Position numbers and translations under genes: made by a program. Under the pieces are notes generated by a model. The model ran no database searches, was not told where the DNA came from, and worked only from the letters and a program-made list of their open reading frames with translations. From assembly GCA_050693875.1 (NCBI GenBank), contig JBOGWP010000020.1, positions 1 to 13,277 on the forward strand: 13,277 nt of DNA, in the 5' to 3' direction. Shown here one piece after another: positions 1-6,420 of the stretch. Position 1 is the first letter of the stretch; each line of letters opens with the position of its first letter. The DNA is from JBOGWP01 sp050693875 (lineage in GTDB: Bacteria > Actinomycetota > CADDZG01 > JAHWKV01 > JBOGWP01).

Positions 1-395
1 AGGATGGCGAGGGGCGCCACGATTGGCACCGGCGATCTGAGGAGCTCGCCGAAGATCGCCATGGCGTCCGCTCCTTGCTGGGCGGCGGTTCGTAGCAGGC
101 TCACCAGCCGCTCGTGGGTGCGGCCACCTTCGTGGGTCCGGCTGCCACCCCAAACCTTGCGGTTGACCACAGCCGGCCGGATGCCTTGCTCAGCCCGGTA
201 GTTGGTGGCGTCGACCCCCTCGTGGCGCAAGAAGGTGAACAGGGCCGGCGCCTCGTTGCGCAGATGCTTGAGCAGGCGGCAGTTCTCCTCGGTGTGGCCA
301 CGTCGGGCGAGCAAGGCCTGCACCCTTGCCTCCAGGCCCGCCACGGCCGCCTCCAGCTCTGCGGGGCCGATCTCGCCCGCATCCCGCCGCTCCCG
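1..395 (-). mobile_element. IS66-family transposase fragment (C-terminal part only in window)
   Basis: The minus-strand translation from about position 395 to the left edge carries the hallmark C-terminal block of IS66-type transposases: NCRLLKHLRNEAPALFTFLR, then a VDATNYRAEQGIRPAVVNRK segment, then GGSRTHEGGRTHERLVSLLRTAAQQG. This region normally holds the last catalytic Glu and the conserved tail. The N-terminal domains and the IS ends are absent inside the window, so at least the 5' part of the element is missing here. The frame continues beyond base 1. The exact junction with the thioesterase can only be placed to about 385-400, because there is no IS end sequence to mark it. Confidence 0.75.
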
Positions 396-644
396 CCCCA
401 CCAGGTTCAGCGAGGCCTTCACCGTGACGAGGTCGCCCAGGTTCACGGATTCGATGAACGTCATCTCGTCGATGGCCGCGGTCACGACCCCGCCGCCGCA
501 GTGCTTGATCGCGACGAGACCGGCCGCGGTGTCAACCATCCGCATGATGACGCCGCCGTGCACGAACCCGAGCAGGTTGGCGTCCTGGATTCCCATGGAC
601 TGCGACAGCTCGATCTGCGACTCCCGGACGGTCTTCGGTTCCAT
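1..644 (-). CDS. Chimeric ORF: N-terminal half of a hotdog acyl-CoA thioesterase fused in frame to an IS66 transposase C-terminus (partial, runs off left edge)
   Basis: Reading the minus strand from the ATG at 644-642, one frame stays open for 214 codons to the window edge. Residues 1 to about 83 match the start of a hotdog-fold acyl-CoA thioesterase: MEPKTVRESQIELSQ, then NLLGFVHGGVIMRMVDTAAG with the family's HGG motif, then AAIDEMTFIESVNLGDLV. Such enzymes hydrolyse acyl-CoA to free fatty acid and CoA in the cytosol and are usually about 130-170 residues. Here the fold is cut after 'ASLNLVGR'. From about residue 85 the same frame reads as an IS66-type transposase tail (DAGEIGPAELEAAVAGLEAR, FLRHEGVDATNYRAEQ, GIRPAVVNRKVWGGSRT). 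The start is supported by an AGGAG Shine-Dalgarno (minus, 651-655) 5 bases upstream. The thioesterase is probably non-functional because the second half of its fold is missing. The join could be a real fusion made by an IS or an assembly artefact. Each half is recognised confidently; whether the fusion is real is uncertain. Confidence 0.7.
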   Translation of the reverse strand, partial: MEPKTVRESQIELSQSMGIQDANLLGFVHGGVIMRMVDTAAGLVAIKHCGGGVVTAAIDEMTFIESVNLGDLVTVKASLNLVGRERRDAGEIGPAELEAAVAGLEARVQALLARRGHTEENCRLLKHLRNEAPALFTFLRHEGVDATNYRAEQGIRPAVVNRKVWGGSRTHEGGRTHERLVSLLRTAAQQGADAMAIFGELLRSPVPIVAPLAI

Positions 645-742
645 GACCTCTCCTGATCGGCCCCCTGCGCCGCCTGCGGCCAGCCTACCGGGGGGACCGA
701 CCGGCACGACTCGCCCCCACGTGCGAAACCGAGGTTCCGGCG

Positions 743-748
743 TAGGCT
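743..748 (+). promoter_or_regulatory. Candidate -10 box (TAGGCT) for a leaderless transcript of the DUF6390 gene
   Basis: TAGGCT fits the TANNNT -10 pattern and ends 6 bases before the GTG start at 755. A transcript initiated there would begin at or next to the start codon. No Shine-Dalgarno is visible before this GTG, which agrees with leaderless translation. I see no good -35 box. The same spacing recurs before two other genes in the window. Confidence 0.4.
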
Positions 749-754
749 TGTCGG

Positions 755-1480
755 GTGCAGTCGAGCGAGGGCCTGCTCCTCTTCGTCCAGTACGCGTTCA
801 TGCCGAACCGACTCGGCTACTGCGGGGGCAACGACAACGCCCTGCTCTTCGACCACGCCGTCGCCGGCGACGCCGACCCCAAGCTCGCCCCGTTCCTTGC
901 ACGGTTCACGGGGGCCTTTCCGTATCTCCGCACCATCGCCGAGGCGAACGGGATCGCCGACCCCTTCGACCGCCGCGTTGTCGAGGCGTACTGGATCGGC
1001 AACGGGCTGCTCGAGCGAGTGCCGGCGTCGTTGCTCACCCGCTCGCTCGAGGATCGATTCGGAAGTCAGCTGACCGGACGGGTGCGCGAGATCGTGCTCC
1101 GCAAGGCCCCCGAGGGGGCGAAGGCGCACCACTTCTTCCACGTCGTCGACGTCTACCGGCATCTCGAACCAGAGATCGGGCTGACGGCCATGGACTCGTG
1201 CCGGGTAAGCTGGGGCCGGGTCCGGGCGGTCGACGGCCCTCGCTTGATCGCCGAGCGCCGCCCCCTCGAGCTACGGGACGGGAGGCTCGCGCTCGGCGGG
1301 GCGCGGCCAGAGGAGATCGTGCACTCGGTCGACGGGAAGGGCTTCACCGCGTCGGTAGGGCCGGGCGACTGGGTCAGCATCCATTGGGGTTGGGCATGCG
1401 AGGTGCTCGACGATCGTAAGCTGGCCAACCTCGTGCGCGTCTCGCATCAGCATCTCGAGGTTTCCAACCGCACGATCTGA
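755..1480 (+). CDS. DUF6390 family protein of unknown function
   Basis: The product is a 241-residue soluble protein with no signal peptide or membrane segment. It resembles the DUF6390 family: an N-terminal LLLFVQYAFMPNRLGYCGGND block, a central KAHHFFHVVDVYRHLEP segment with paired histidines, SCRVSWGRV, and a C-terminal GDWVSIHWGWACEVL stretch. The biochemical role of the family is not known to me. The conserved His, Cys and Trp residues could suggest metal or cofactor binding, but that is inference. It starts at a GTG with no ribosome binding site and a -10-like hexamer 6 bases upstream, so it may be leaderless. It lies divergent from the thioesterase/IS66 chimera (110 bases between starts) and is followed by an HU gene that has its own strong ribosome binding site, so it is probably monocistronic. 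Family assignment is from memory of motifs and fairly sure. Confidence 0.75.
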   Translation: MQSSEGLLLFVQYAFMPNRLGYCGGNDNALLFDHAVAGDADPKLAPFLARFTGAFPYLRTIAEANGIADPFDRRVVEAYWIGNGLLERVPASLLTRSLEDRFGSQLTGRVREIVLRKAPEGAKAHHFFHVVDVYRHLEPEIGLTAMDSCRVSWGRVRAVDGPRLIAERRPLELRDGRLALGGARPEEIVHSVDGKGFTASVGPGDWVSIHWGWACEVLDDRKLANLVRVSHQHLEVSNRTI

Positions 1481-1566
1481 CGAGGTCCCTTGACGAAATC
1501 CCACACAATCCGCCCATTCGCGTAGGCGCTCGGGGAGAATGTCACGGGAATGAGGAGGAGGAGGAC

Positions 1567-2046
1567 ATGAACCGACGTGATCTTGTCCGGGCCGTGGCGG
1601 CCCACGCGGGGATGGAGCCCCGGGATGTCGACCAGGTTCTGAAGAGCGCGACCGATGTGATCACCGCGGTCGTTGCCAAGGGCGAGGCAGTCTCCATCCC
1701 CGGCTTCGCCAAGTTCGTCAAGCAGGAGCGGCCGGCTCGCATGGGGCGCAACCCGGCAACGGGCCAGCAGATCCGGATCAAGGCTTCGAAGAAGGCGAAG
1801 ATCACGCCGCTCAAGGGGTTCAAGGACGCGGTGATGAGCCCCAGCAAGGCTCCGAAGCTTCCCCGTGGGATCTGGCCGCTGCCTGCTGCCGCTCCGGCCG
1901 GGGGGGCGAAGAAGGCCGCGACGCCGATGAAGGCGAAGAAGGCCGCGCCGGAGGCGAAGCCCGCGCCGAAGGCAAAGGCGGCGATGCCGATGAAGGCCCG
2001 AGCGCCCAAGACCGCAGCCAAGACGACGAGCAGCAAGAAGCGCTGA
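1567..2046 (+). CDS. HU family DNA-binding protein with a lysine/alanine-rich histone-like tail
   Basis: The product is a 159-residue nucleoid-associated protein. Residues 1 to about 90 are a full HU fold: MNRRDLVRAVAAHAG start, DQVLKSATDVITAVVAKGE helix, VSIPGFAKF, the DNA-contacting arm RPARMGRNPATGQQIRI, and the ending ITPLKGFKDAV. HU dimers bend and compact DNA. Residues 91-159 are a low-complexity Lys/Ala/Pro tail like the C-terminal extensions of actinobacterial HupB and eukaryotic H1. They include two copies of a PMKA(K/R) motif (PMKAKKA and PMKARA) and end in SSKKR. Such tails bind DNA non-specifically and are often acetylated or methylated in HupB. A very purine-rich ribosome binding site (GAGGAGGAGGAGG, 1552-1564) sits directly before the ATG and suggests strong translation. 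A TTGACG at 1490-1495 could be a -35 box, but no clear -10 follows it. Confidence 0.92.
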   Translation: MNRRDLVRAVAAHAGMEPRDVDQVLKSATDVITAVVAKGEAVSIPGFAKFVKQERPARMGRNPATGQQIRIKASKKAKITPLKGFKDAVMSPSKAPKLPRGIWPLPAAAPAGGAKKAATPMKAKKAAPEAKPAPKAKAAMPMKARAPKTAAKTTSSKKR

Positions 2047-2131
2047 GGGAGCACACGGCGTAGAGCACGTCGCTTTCGAGGCCTCGTCCACTCCGCGTCA
2101 CGTCCAACTTCTCTCCGCCTCGCCCTCCAGA

Positions 2132-2647
2132 ATGGCGCGCGTGAGGCCGGACGGCGAGATCGGTGATCGCGTGCCGGCCGGGCGCGTGCTCACCATCCAC
2201 CTCGTGAAGCTGCACCGGCCGGCGATCACCTACACGGGGCGGGTGGTGGCCGACGACGGCATCCACCTGGTCATCGAGGCTCCGTGGATCTTCTCGGCCG
2301 TCGACCTGGGGTTCGTTCGGTTCGAGCCGGGCGATGTCTTCTTCGAGCACTACTGGAGGGACCGCTGGTATTCCGTGAAGGACATCCGAGGGGGCGGTGG
2401 CGCCCGCAAGGGCTGGTACTGCGATGCGACGCGCCTGCCGGTGCTGGACGGGGACGAGCTCACGTCGTCCGACGTCGAGCTCGACCTATGGGTGGCTGCC
2501 GACCGGCGGACGATCCTCCGCCTGGACGAGGAGGAGTTCGCGGCAAGCGGCCTGGCCGAGGAGGATCCCAACGCGGCCGCGGCGGCCGCGGCGGCAATCG
2601 ACGAGCTGGAGCGGCTGGCGCGAGCGGGGAGCTTCCCGTTCGTCTGA
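2132..2647 (+). CDS. DUF402 domain protein (putative nucleotide phosphohydrolase family)
   Basis: The product is a 171-residue soluble protein. The centre and C-terminal half carry the DUF402 signature: FFEHYWRDRWYSVKDI, KGWYCDATRLPVLDGDEL, then VELDLWVAADRRTILRLDEEEF with the acidic residues that bind divalent metal in characterised members. Relatives include FomD, which hydrolyses cytidylyl-phosphonates, and staphylococcal nucleoside tri/diphosphatases, so a nucleotide-phosphate hydrolase activity is plausible. The substrate is unknown. The C-terminus has an 8-alanine run coded by a short DNA repeat, followed by a helix (IDELERLARAG). The start is uncertain: ATG 2132 has no Shine-Dalgarno. 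GTG 2141, three codons later, is preceded by CAGAAT (2128-2133) at 7 bases and could be a leaderless start. It ends 20 bases from the end of the convergent kinase gene, with no evident terminator between them. Confidence 0.82.
   Translation: MARVRPDGEIGDRVPAGRVLTIHLVKLHRPAITYTGRVVADDGIHLVIEAPWIFSAVDLGFVRFEPGDVFFEHYWRDRWYSVKDIRGGGGARKGWYCDATRLPVLDGDELTSSDVELDLWVAADRRTILRLDEEEFAASGLAEEDPNAAAAAAAAIDELERLARAGSFPFV
2573..2595 (+). repeat. Short GC tandem repeat coding for polyalanine
   Basis: Two copies of the 9-mer GCGGCCGCG (2573-2581 and 2582-2590) plus a partial third code for most of the 8-alanine run near the C-terminus of the DUF402 protein. Repeats like this can change length by slippage. 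The copy number is a multiple of three bases, so the frame is kept. Confidence 0.6.
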
Positions 2648-2667
2648 GGCCCGATACACAGTGCCGC

Positions 2668-4437
2668 TCAGGAGGACGCCGTGTCCGGGTTCGCGACGAC
2701 CTCCGGCTCTGGCGCCGTCGCGTGGGCCCGAGCCGGCGCCGGCGCGGCCTCTGAGCCTTGGGCGTCCTCATCGTCGGCAGTCACGGCGAGGGGCAGCGTG
2801 ATCAGGAAGCGGGAGCCCACTCCCAGCTCGCTCTCCGCCGACACGCTGCCTCCGTGCTGCTCCACCACATGCCCCACGATCGACAGGCCCAGGCCGGTCC
2901 CTCCCTTGTCGCGCGACCTGGCCTTGTCGACGCGAAAGAAGCGCTCGAAGATCCGGGGGAGATCGCGCGACGAGATCCCGGGCCCCGTATCGATCACCCC
3001 GACCGTCGCCTTCCCGCCCGAAGCGGACGCACGCACAGCGACGCTCCCCCTCGTGGTGTAGCGGATGGCGTTGTCGAGCAGGTTGCGCAGCGCCAGAGAC
3101 AGGTCGTGGGCATTGCCCTCGACCAGGATCGAGGGCTCGGCATCGGTGAACAGCCCGAGGCCCTTCGCATCGGCGTCCGGACGCAGGCGCTCGACCTCCA
3201 TCCTGATGAGCTTGGCGAGCGCCACCGGCTCGTGGAGCGACCCAGCTCCTTCGAGGCGGGCAAGGTCGAGCAGGTCCTGAACGATGGCGGCCAGCCGGCG
3301 AGTCTCGGCGAGGAGCGTGGTCATCAGCCCCCTCGCGGACTCCGGGTCCTCGTGCGCCATCCACTGGAGGGTTTCCGCGATCGCTTGAATCGACGCCACG
3401 GGCGTCTTGAGCTCGTGCGACGCGTTCGCCACGAAGTCGCGGCGCATCGCCTCGATCCGCTTCGTCTCGGTCACGTCGTCGAGGATCACGAGTCGCCCCC
3501 CCTCGTGGAGGCGGATCGACATCGCCCGAAGGTCCCGTCGCCGGGGATGGTGGACGGCAAACTCGAGCGTTCCCGTCCCCGCGACCTGTGGGGGGACGGC
3601 ATCGACGGGACCCAGCAGGTTCGCGACCGCGGCGTTCTGGTAGACGAGGGATCCCTCGGCATCCTCGAGGAGGATGCCGGCCGACATCGACGACAGGACC
3701 TGCTCGCGCAGGCGCGTCTCGTGGCGGAGATCGGCGATGCGTGCGGAGAGCTCGGTCGACATCTCGTTGAGACCGCGGGCAAGGTCGGCGAGCTCCCGAG
3801 GGCCGGCTTCCTCGAGACGGGGGAGCGGCGTTCCGCTCCCCGCGGCCGAGACGACGTCGGATATCTGCCTCAACGGGCGCGCCACCGATCGGGACGCGAA
3901 GGCGGCGAGGAAGAGCCCTCCCAAGACCAGCAGCACGCACGACCCCAGGAGGGCCGTGCGAACCTCGCGGCGCTGGGCGGCGATCGTGACGGCCGGCAGT
4001 GACGTGCGCACGACGAGGCCGCCGCGGGCAGGAAGGGCGACGTAGAGGAACGGCGTCCCGAGCGTCCGGCTCACCCGCTCATCCATTCCAACGATTCCTC
4101 GAAGCGCGTGCTGCACCTCGGGACGATTCGCATGGTTCTCCATGTGCGCGGGATCGTGTTCGGAGTCGGCCAGCACGACGCCGTCGGTGCGAATCACCGT
4201 GATCCGGGTCGACGAGGCGCTGCCCAGCGAGTCGACGAAGGCGGGCAGCTCCTCGCCAGGAAGGCCGGCGATCGCGGCTTGCGCCTCTCGGGCCTGCGCG
4301 AGCAGGCGATCCTGCAGCTGCCCGGCCACCCGCCGCTGGAGAAGCCGGTCGACCGCGACCCCGAGAATCGTGGCTGCGACGATCGCCACGAGGACGTGCG
4401 CCGTGGCGAGCCGAGCGAGGAGGCTGCCCCGGGTCAC
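2668..4437 (-). CDS. PhoR-like sensor histidine kinase
   Basis: The product is a 589-residue membrane kinase. The order is: TM1 (about residues 7-30), an extracytoplasmic sensor (about 31-160, with TDGVVLADSEHD typical of PhoR/WalK-type sensors), TM2 (about 161-181), HAMP (182-235), a PAS-like segment (about 240-325), HisKA with H341 in FVANASHELKTP, and HATPase with N-box LRNLLDNAIRYT, G1 DTGPGI, F-box ERFFRV and G2 GGTGLGLSIV. It autophosphorylates on H341 and passes the phosphate to the adjacent regulator. A Pro/Ala/Glu-rich tail of about 37 residues follows the ATPase. I chose GTG 4437 as start because it overlaps the regulator stop in a GTGA junction and leaves a normal N-terminus before TM1. 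The longer frame from 4587 lies over the regulator and reads as non-natural Arg/His-rich sequence. The signal sensed is unknown; there are no phosphate-transport genes nearby to confirm a Pho role. Confidence 0.93.
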   Translation of the reverse strand: MTRGSLLARLATAHVLVAIVAATILGVAVDRLLQRRVAGQLQDRLLAQAREAQAAIAGLPGEELPAFVDSLGSASSTRITVIRTDGVVLADSEHDPAHMENHANRPEVQHALRGIVGMDERVSRTLGTPFLYVALPARGGLVVRTSLPAVTIAAQRREVRTALLGSCVLLVLGGLFLAAFASRSVARPLRQISDVVSAAGSGTPLPRLEEAGPRELADLARGLNEMSTELSARIADLRHETRLREQVLSSMSAGILLEDAEGSLVYQNAAVANLLGPVDAVPPQVAGTGTLEFAVHHPRRRDLRAMSIRLHEGGRLVILDDVTETKRIEAMRRDFVANASHELKTPVASIQAIAETLQWMAHEDPESARGLMTTLLAETRRLAAIVQDLLDLARLEGAGSLHEPVALAKLIRMEVERLRPDADAKGLGLFTDAEPSILVEGNAHDLSLALRNLLDNAIRYTTRGSVAVRASASGGKATVGVIDTGPGISSRDLPRIFERFFRVDKARSRDKGGTGLGLSIVGHVVEQHGGSVSAESELGVGSRFLITLPLAVTADDEDAQGSEAAPAPARAHATAPEPEVVANPDTASS

Positions 4438-5162
4438 GAAGGCTCTTTTGGACGGACCCGGAAGCGATAGCCCACGCCGCGCACGGTCTCGAGGTACCGG
4501 TAGGCGGAGACGTCCTCGACCTTGCGCCGCAGGTTCTTGACGTGCGTGTCGATGGTGCGAGTGACGCCGAGGTGACTGTAGTCCCATATCGTCTCCGCGA
4601 GCTCGACCCGGGAGAAGAGCCGCCCCGGCTCCGACGCGAGCGTCGCCAGCAGGGCGAACTCCTTCGGCCGCAGCGTGACCTCGACCTCGCCCACGAAGCA
4701 GCGTAGGTCGCGGGGTACGAGCCGAAGATCGCCGAGCACGATCTCAGCCGGCGCCTCCGTCGAGCCGCTTGCGGCGGAGGAGCGCCGCAGGAGGGCCGCC
4801 ACCCGGGCGAGCAGCTCCTCCATCGAGAAGGGCTTCGTCAGGTAGTCGTCGGCCCCCACGGCGAAGCCGCGCAGCTTCAACTCCTCGTCGCTGCGAGCGG
4901 TGAGCATGAGGATCGGGACGTTGGGGCGGGCGCGCCGCAGCTGCTCGGCCACCTGCATCCCGTCCATCTGGGGGAGCATCACGTCGAGCAGGATCAACGA
5001 GACGTCGAGCTCGCGCGAGCGGCGAAGGCCGCTGGCGCCGTCGGCCGCGGTCGCGACGTCGAACCCCCGGCGACGAAGGTTATGAGCGACCATGTCGGCC
5101 ATCGTCGGGTCGTCCTCTACGACGAGGACGAGGGGCCGATCGGCCGCCCCCGGCTGGGTCAC
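4434..5162 (-). CDS. OmpR/PhoB-family response regulator
   Basis: The product is 242 residues. The receiver domain spans about 10-125: acidic pocket VVEDD at 14-18, phospho-acceptor D60 in LILLDVMLP, T88 in LMLTAR, and K110 in YLTKPF. A winged-helix DNA-binding domain spans about 140-237 (VEVTLRPKEFALLATLASEPG, TRTIDTHVKNLRRKVE, ETVRGVGYRF). Phosphorylation by the partner kinase should activate dimerisation and promoter binding. It is the first gene of the operon; its stop overlaps the kinase GTG by 4 bases (GTGA), which points to translational coupling. The start codon is GTG 5162, with no Shine-Dalgarno and a TAATGT hexamer exactly 6 bases upstream, so the mRNA may be leaderless. Family identity is certain; the regulon is unknown. 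Confidence 0.95.
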   Translation of the reverse strand: MTQPGAADRPLVLVVEDDPTMADMVAHNLRRRGFDVATAADGASGLRRSRELDVSLILLDVMLPQMDGMQVAEQLRRARPNVPILMLTARSDEELKLRGFAVGADDYLTKPFSMEELLARVAALLRRSSAASGSTEAPAEIVLGDLRLVPRDLRCFVGEVEVTLRPKEFALLATLASEPGRLFSRVELAETIWDYSHLGVTRTIDTHVKNLRRKVEDVSAYRYLETVRGVGYRFRVRPKEPS

Positions 5163-5168
5163 GCGACT

Positions 5169-5174
5169 ACATTA
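5169..5174 (-). promoter_or_regulatory. Candidate -10 box (TAATGT) for a leaderless regulator-kinase operon
   Basis: On the minus strand TAATGT is followed by six bases (AGTCGC) and then the GTG start of the response regulator. No ribosome binding site is present. This fits a transcript beginning at the start codon. No recognisable -35 box lies 16-18 bases further upstream. Confidence 0.45.
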
Positions 5175-5308
5175 GCGATGCCGAGATTCGCTCCGCGGTC
5201 CGGCCGGATGTGGACCCCGCTCGAGCCAGGTGCAACCTCCGGTCCATCACGGCGTTTGCCTCAAGGCGGAACGTCTTCTCGCCCTGAGCGCCACATGCGG
5301 CGGTGGAC

Positions 5309-5327
5309 GCGCGGAGAAGCTCCGCGC
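5309..5327. repeat. Perfect 8-bp inverted repeat (hairpin) in the intergenic region
   Basis: GCGCGGAG and CTCCGCGC are perfect complements separated by a 3-base AAG loop. The stem is GC-rich and would be very stable in RNA on either strand. There is no T-run directly after it, so a classical intrinsic terminator is doubtful. It lies about 150 bases from the regulator start and 190 from the patatin start, so it could also be a palindromic operator or part of a small RNA. Confidence 0.45.
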
Positions 5328-5499
5328 TCCTTCGGCTGGGCGGCGGGGACGATCAGACCCCGGGCCGGACGGGAGGCGGGAGGGGCGCCCCGAGCCACCC
5401 GCGTCTCAGGAGAATGGGACGAGGGAGTCGGCCGAACGCGAGGCCGGCTGAGCAAGGCGGCCAACAGAATTCCCGGCCGGGCCGGCCTTACGCGGGCCC

Positions 5500-5505
5500 T
5501 ATCAT
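5500..5505 (+). promoter_or_regulatory. Candidate -10 box (TATCAT) upstream of the patatin gene
   Basis: TATCAT is a good TANNNT hexamer ending 9 bases before the ATG at 5515. Transcription would start about 2-3 bases before the ATG, giving an almost leaderless mRNA. No Shine-Dalgarno is visible in GGCGGCAGT between them. No convincing -35 is seen. Confidence 0.4.
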
Positions 5506-5514
5506 GGCGGCAGT

Positions 5515-6405
5515 ATGCCTTCGAAGCGGCCGTCGACCAGGGGCAGGGTCGCCTTCGTGCTCGGTGGGGGCGGGCAGCTCGGCGCCTATGAGGTGGGCAT
5601 GCTACGTGCAGTGCTCGAGCGAGGGATCATCCCCGACCTCGTTGTCGGAACCTCGGTCGGAGCCCTCAACGGAGCGGCGGTCGCGGCAGAGCCGACCATC
5701 GCCATGATCGAACGCCTGGAGGCGGCTTGGCTGCGACTGGGCAAGACCGGAGTCTTCGCATCTCCCTTCGGGGCAGCCGGCACCCTGATCCGGGGGTGGA
5801 CCCACCTGCACTCCAGCGAACCTCTGGCGGGCCTGATCCGGGAGCTGATCGGCGCGAGCGTGTTCGAGGAGCTCGAGGTCCCCTTCCAGTGCGTGGCCGC
5901 GTGCGTCGAGCGGGCGGCGGAGCACTGGTTCAGCAGCGGGCCGCTCGTCGAGGCGATCCTCGCCTCGGCGGCGATCCCCGGAGCGCTCCCCGTTGTGGAG
6001 GTGGGCGGCGAGCACTTCATCGACGGCGGGATCGTGAACAGCATCCCGATCGAGCGGGCGGTCGAGCTCGGCGCCACCGAGATCTACGTCCTTCACGTCG
6101 GCCGGGTCGAGCGGCCGCTGCAGCCTCCCCGGAACCTCCTTCAGGTCGCGACGGTCGCCTTCGAGATTGCCCGCCGCCACCGCTTCGCCCACGATCTCGG
6201 TGCGCTCCCCCCCGGCGTGGTCGCGCACGTGCTTCCCACCGGTGACGAGGAGGAGGCACGGTCCGAGATGCTCTCGCAGCTCCGGTACCGCGACTTTTCC
6301 CGGGTGCCGACCCGGATCCAGCGTGCTCACCGCGCCACCGCCCGTTACCTGGCGGGCGTGGCGGGGGGAGCGGGTCGCCCGGCGCCGACCCGCTCCCCTC
6401 CGTAG
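5515..6405 (+). CDS. Patatin-like phospholipase / serine lipid hydrolase
   Basis: The product is a 296-residue patatin-fold enzyme likely to hydrolyse acyl esters of (lyso)phospholipids. The N-terminal block is VAFVLGGGGQLGAYEVGML, the nucleophile elbow is GTSVGAL with catalytic S47, and the second dyad residue is D170 in FIDGGIVNSIP. The usual Arg/Lys of the patatin oxyanion motif (GGGxRG) is replaced by Leu (GGGQLG). I believe this occurs in an actinobacterial subfamily, so it does not by itself mean inactivity. There is no signal peptide, so the enzyme is cytosolic or membrane-peripheral. The C-terminus after about residue 280 is a short Gly/Pro/Arg tail. A PlsC-like acyltransferase starts 15 bases after its stop, so the two are probably co-transcribed and act on the same lipid pool. 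The start is ATG 5515, which has a -10-like TATCAT just upstream and no ribosome binding site. Confidence 0.9.
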   Translation: MPSKRPSTRGRVAFVLGGGGQLGAYEVGMLRAVLERGIIPDLVVGTSVGALNGAAVAAEPTIAMIERLEAAWLRLGKTGVFASPFGAAGTLIRGWTHLHSSEPLAGLIRELIGASVFEELEVPFQCVAACVERAAEHWFSSGPLVEAILASAAIPGALPVVEVGGEHFIDGGIVNSIPIERAVELGATEIYVLHVGRVERPLQPPRNLLQVATVAFEIARRHRFAHDLGALPPGVVAHVLPTGDEEEARSEMLSQLRYRDFSRVPTRIQRAHRATARYLAGVAGGAGRPAPTRSPP

Positions 6406-6420
6406 GGCGAAGGGATCGTC

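Larger units (their letters stand above)
5163..5514. other. Divergent intergenic region between the response regulator and the patatin gene
   Basis: These 352 bases contain no gene I can support. The open frames here give Arg/Pro/Gly-rich nonsense with no family resemblance and lack ribosome binding sites. The region holds two outward-facing candidate -10 boxes (5169-5174 minus, 5500-5505 plus), an 8-bp-stem hairpin (5309-5327) and a GGGGCGCCCC palindrome (around 5387-5396). It is long for this compact stretch of DNA and could carry operator sites or a small RNA. I see no tRNA, riboswitch or attachment site. Confidence 0.5.

Noticed and set aside
202..1419. A 405-codon plus-strand open frame across the thioesterase and DUF6390 genes
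   Set aside because: Its translation is Arg/Pro/Ser-rich with no family resemblance. It overlaps two recognisable genes in other frames and is an effect of high GC.
2573..2595. GC-rich repeat as a possible CRISPR-like or regulatory repeat
   Set aside because: It lies inside the DUF402 coding frame and simply codes for a polyalanine run; there are no spacers.
4438..4587. N-terminal extension of the histidine kinase
   Set aside because: The extra 50 codons lie inside the response regulator gene and read as Arg/His-rich sequence. The GTGA overlap start gives a normal kinase.
5230..5464. Small ORFs in the divergent intergenic region, on both strands
   Set aside because: They have no ribosome binding sites or family resemblance, and their composition is like that of the shadow frames. 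I treat the region as non-coding.
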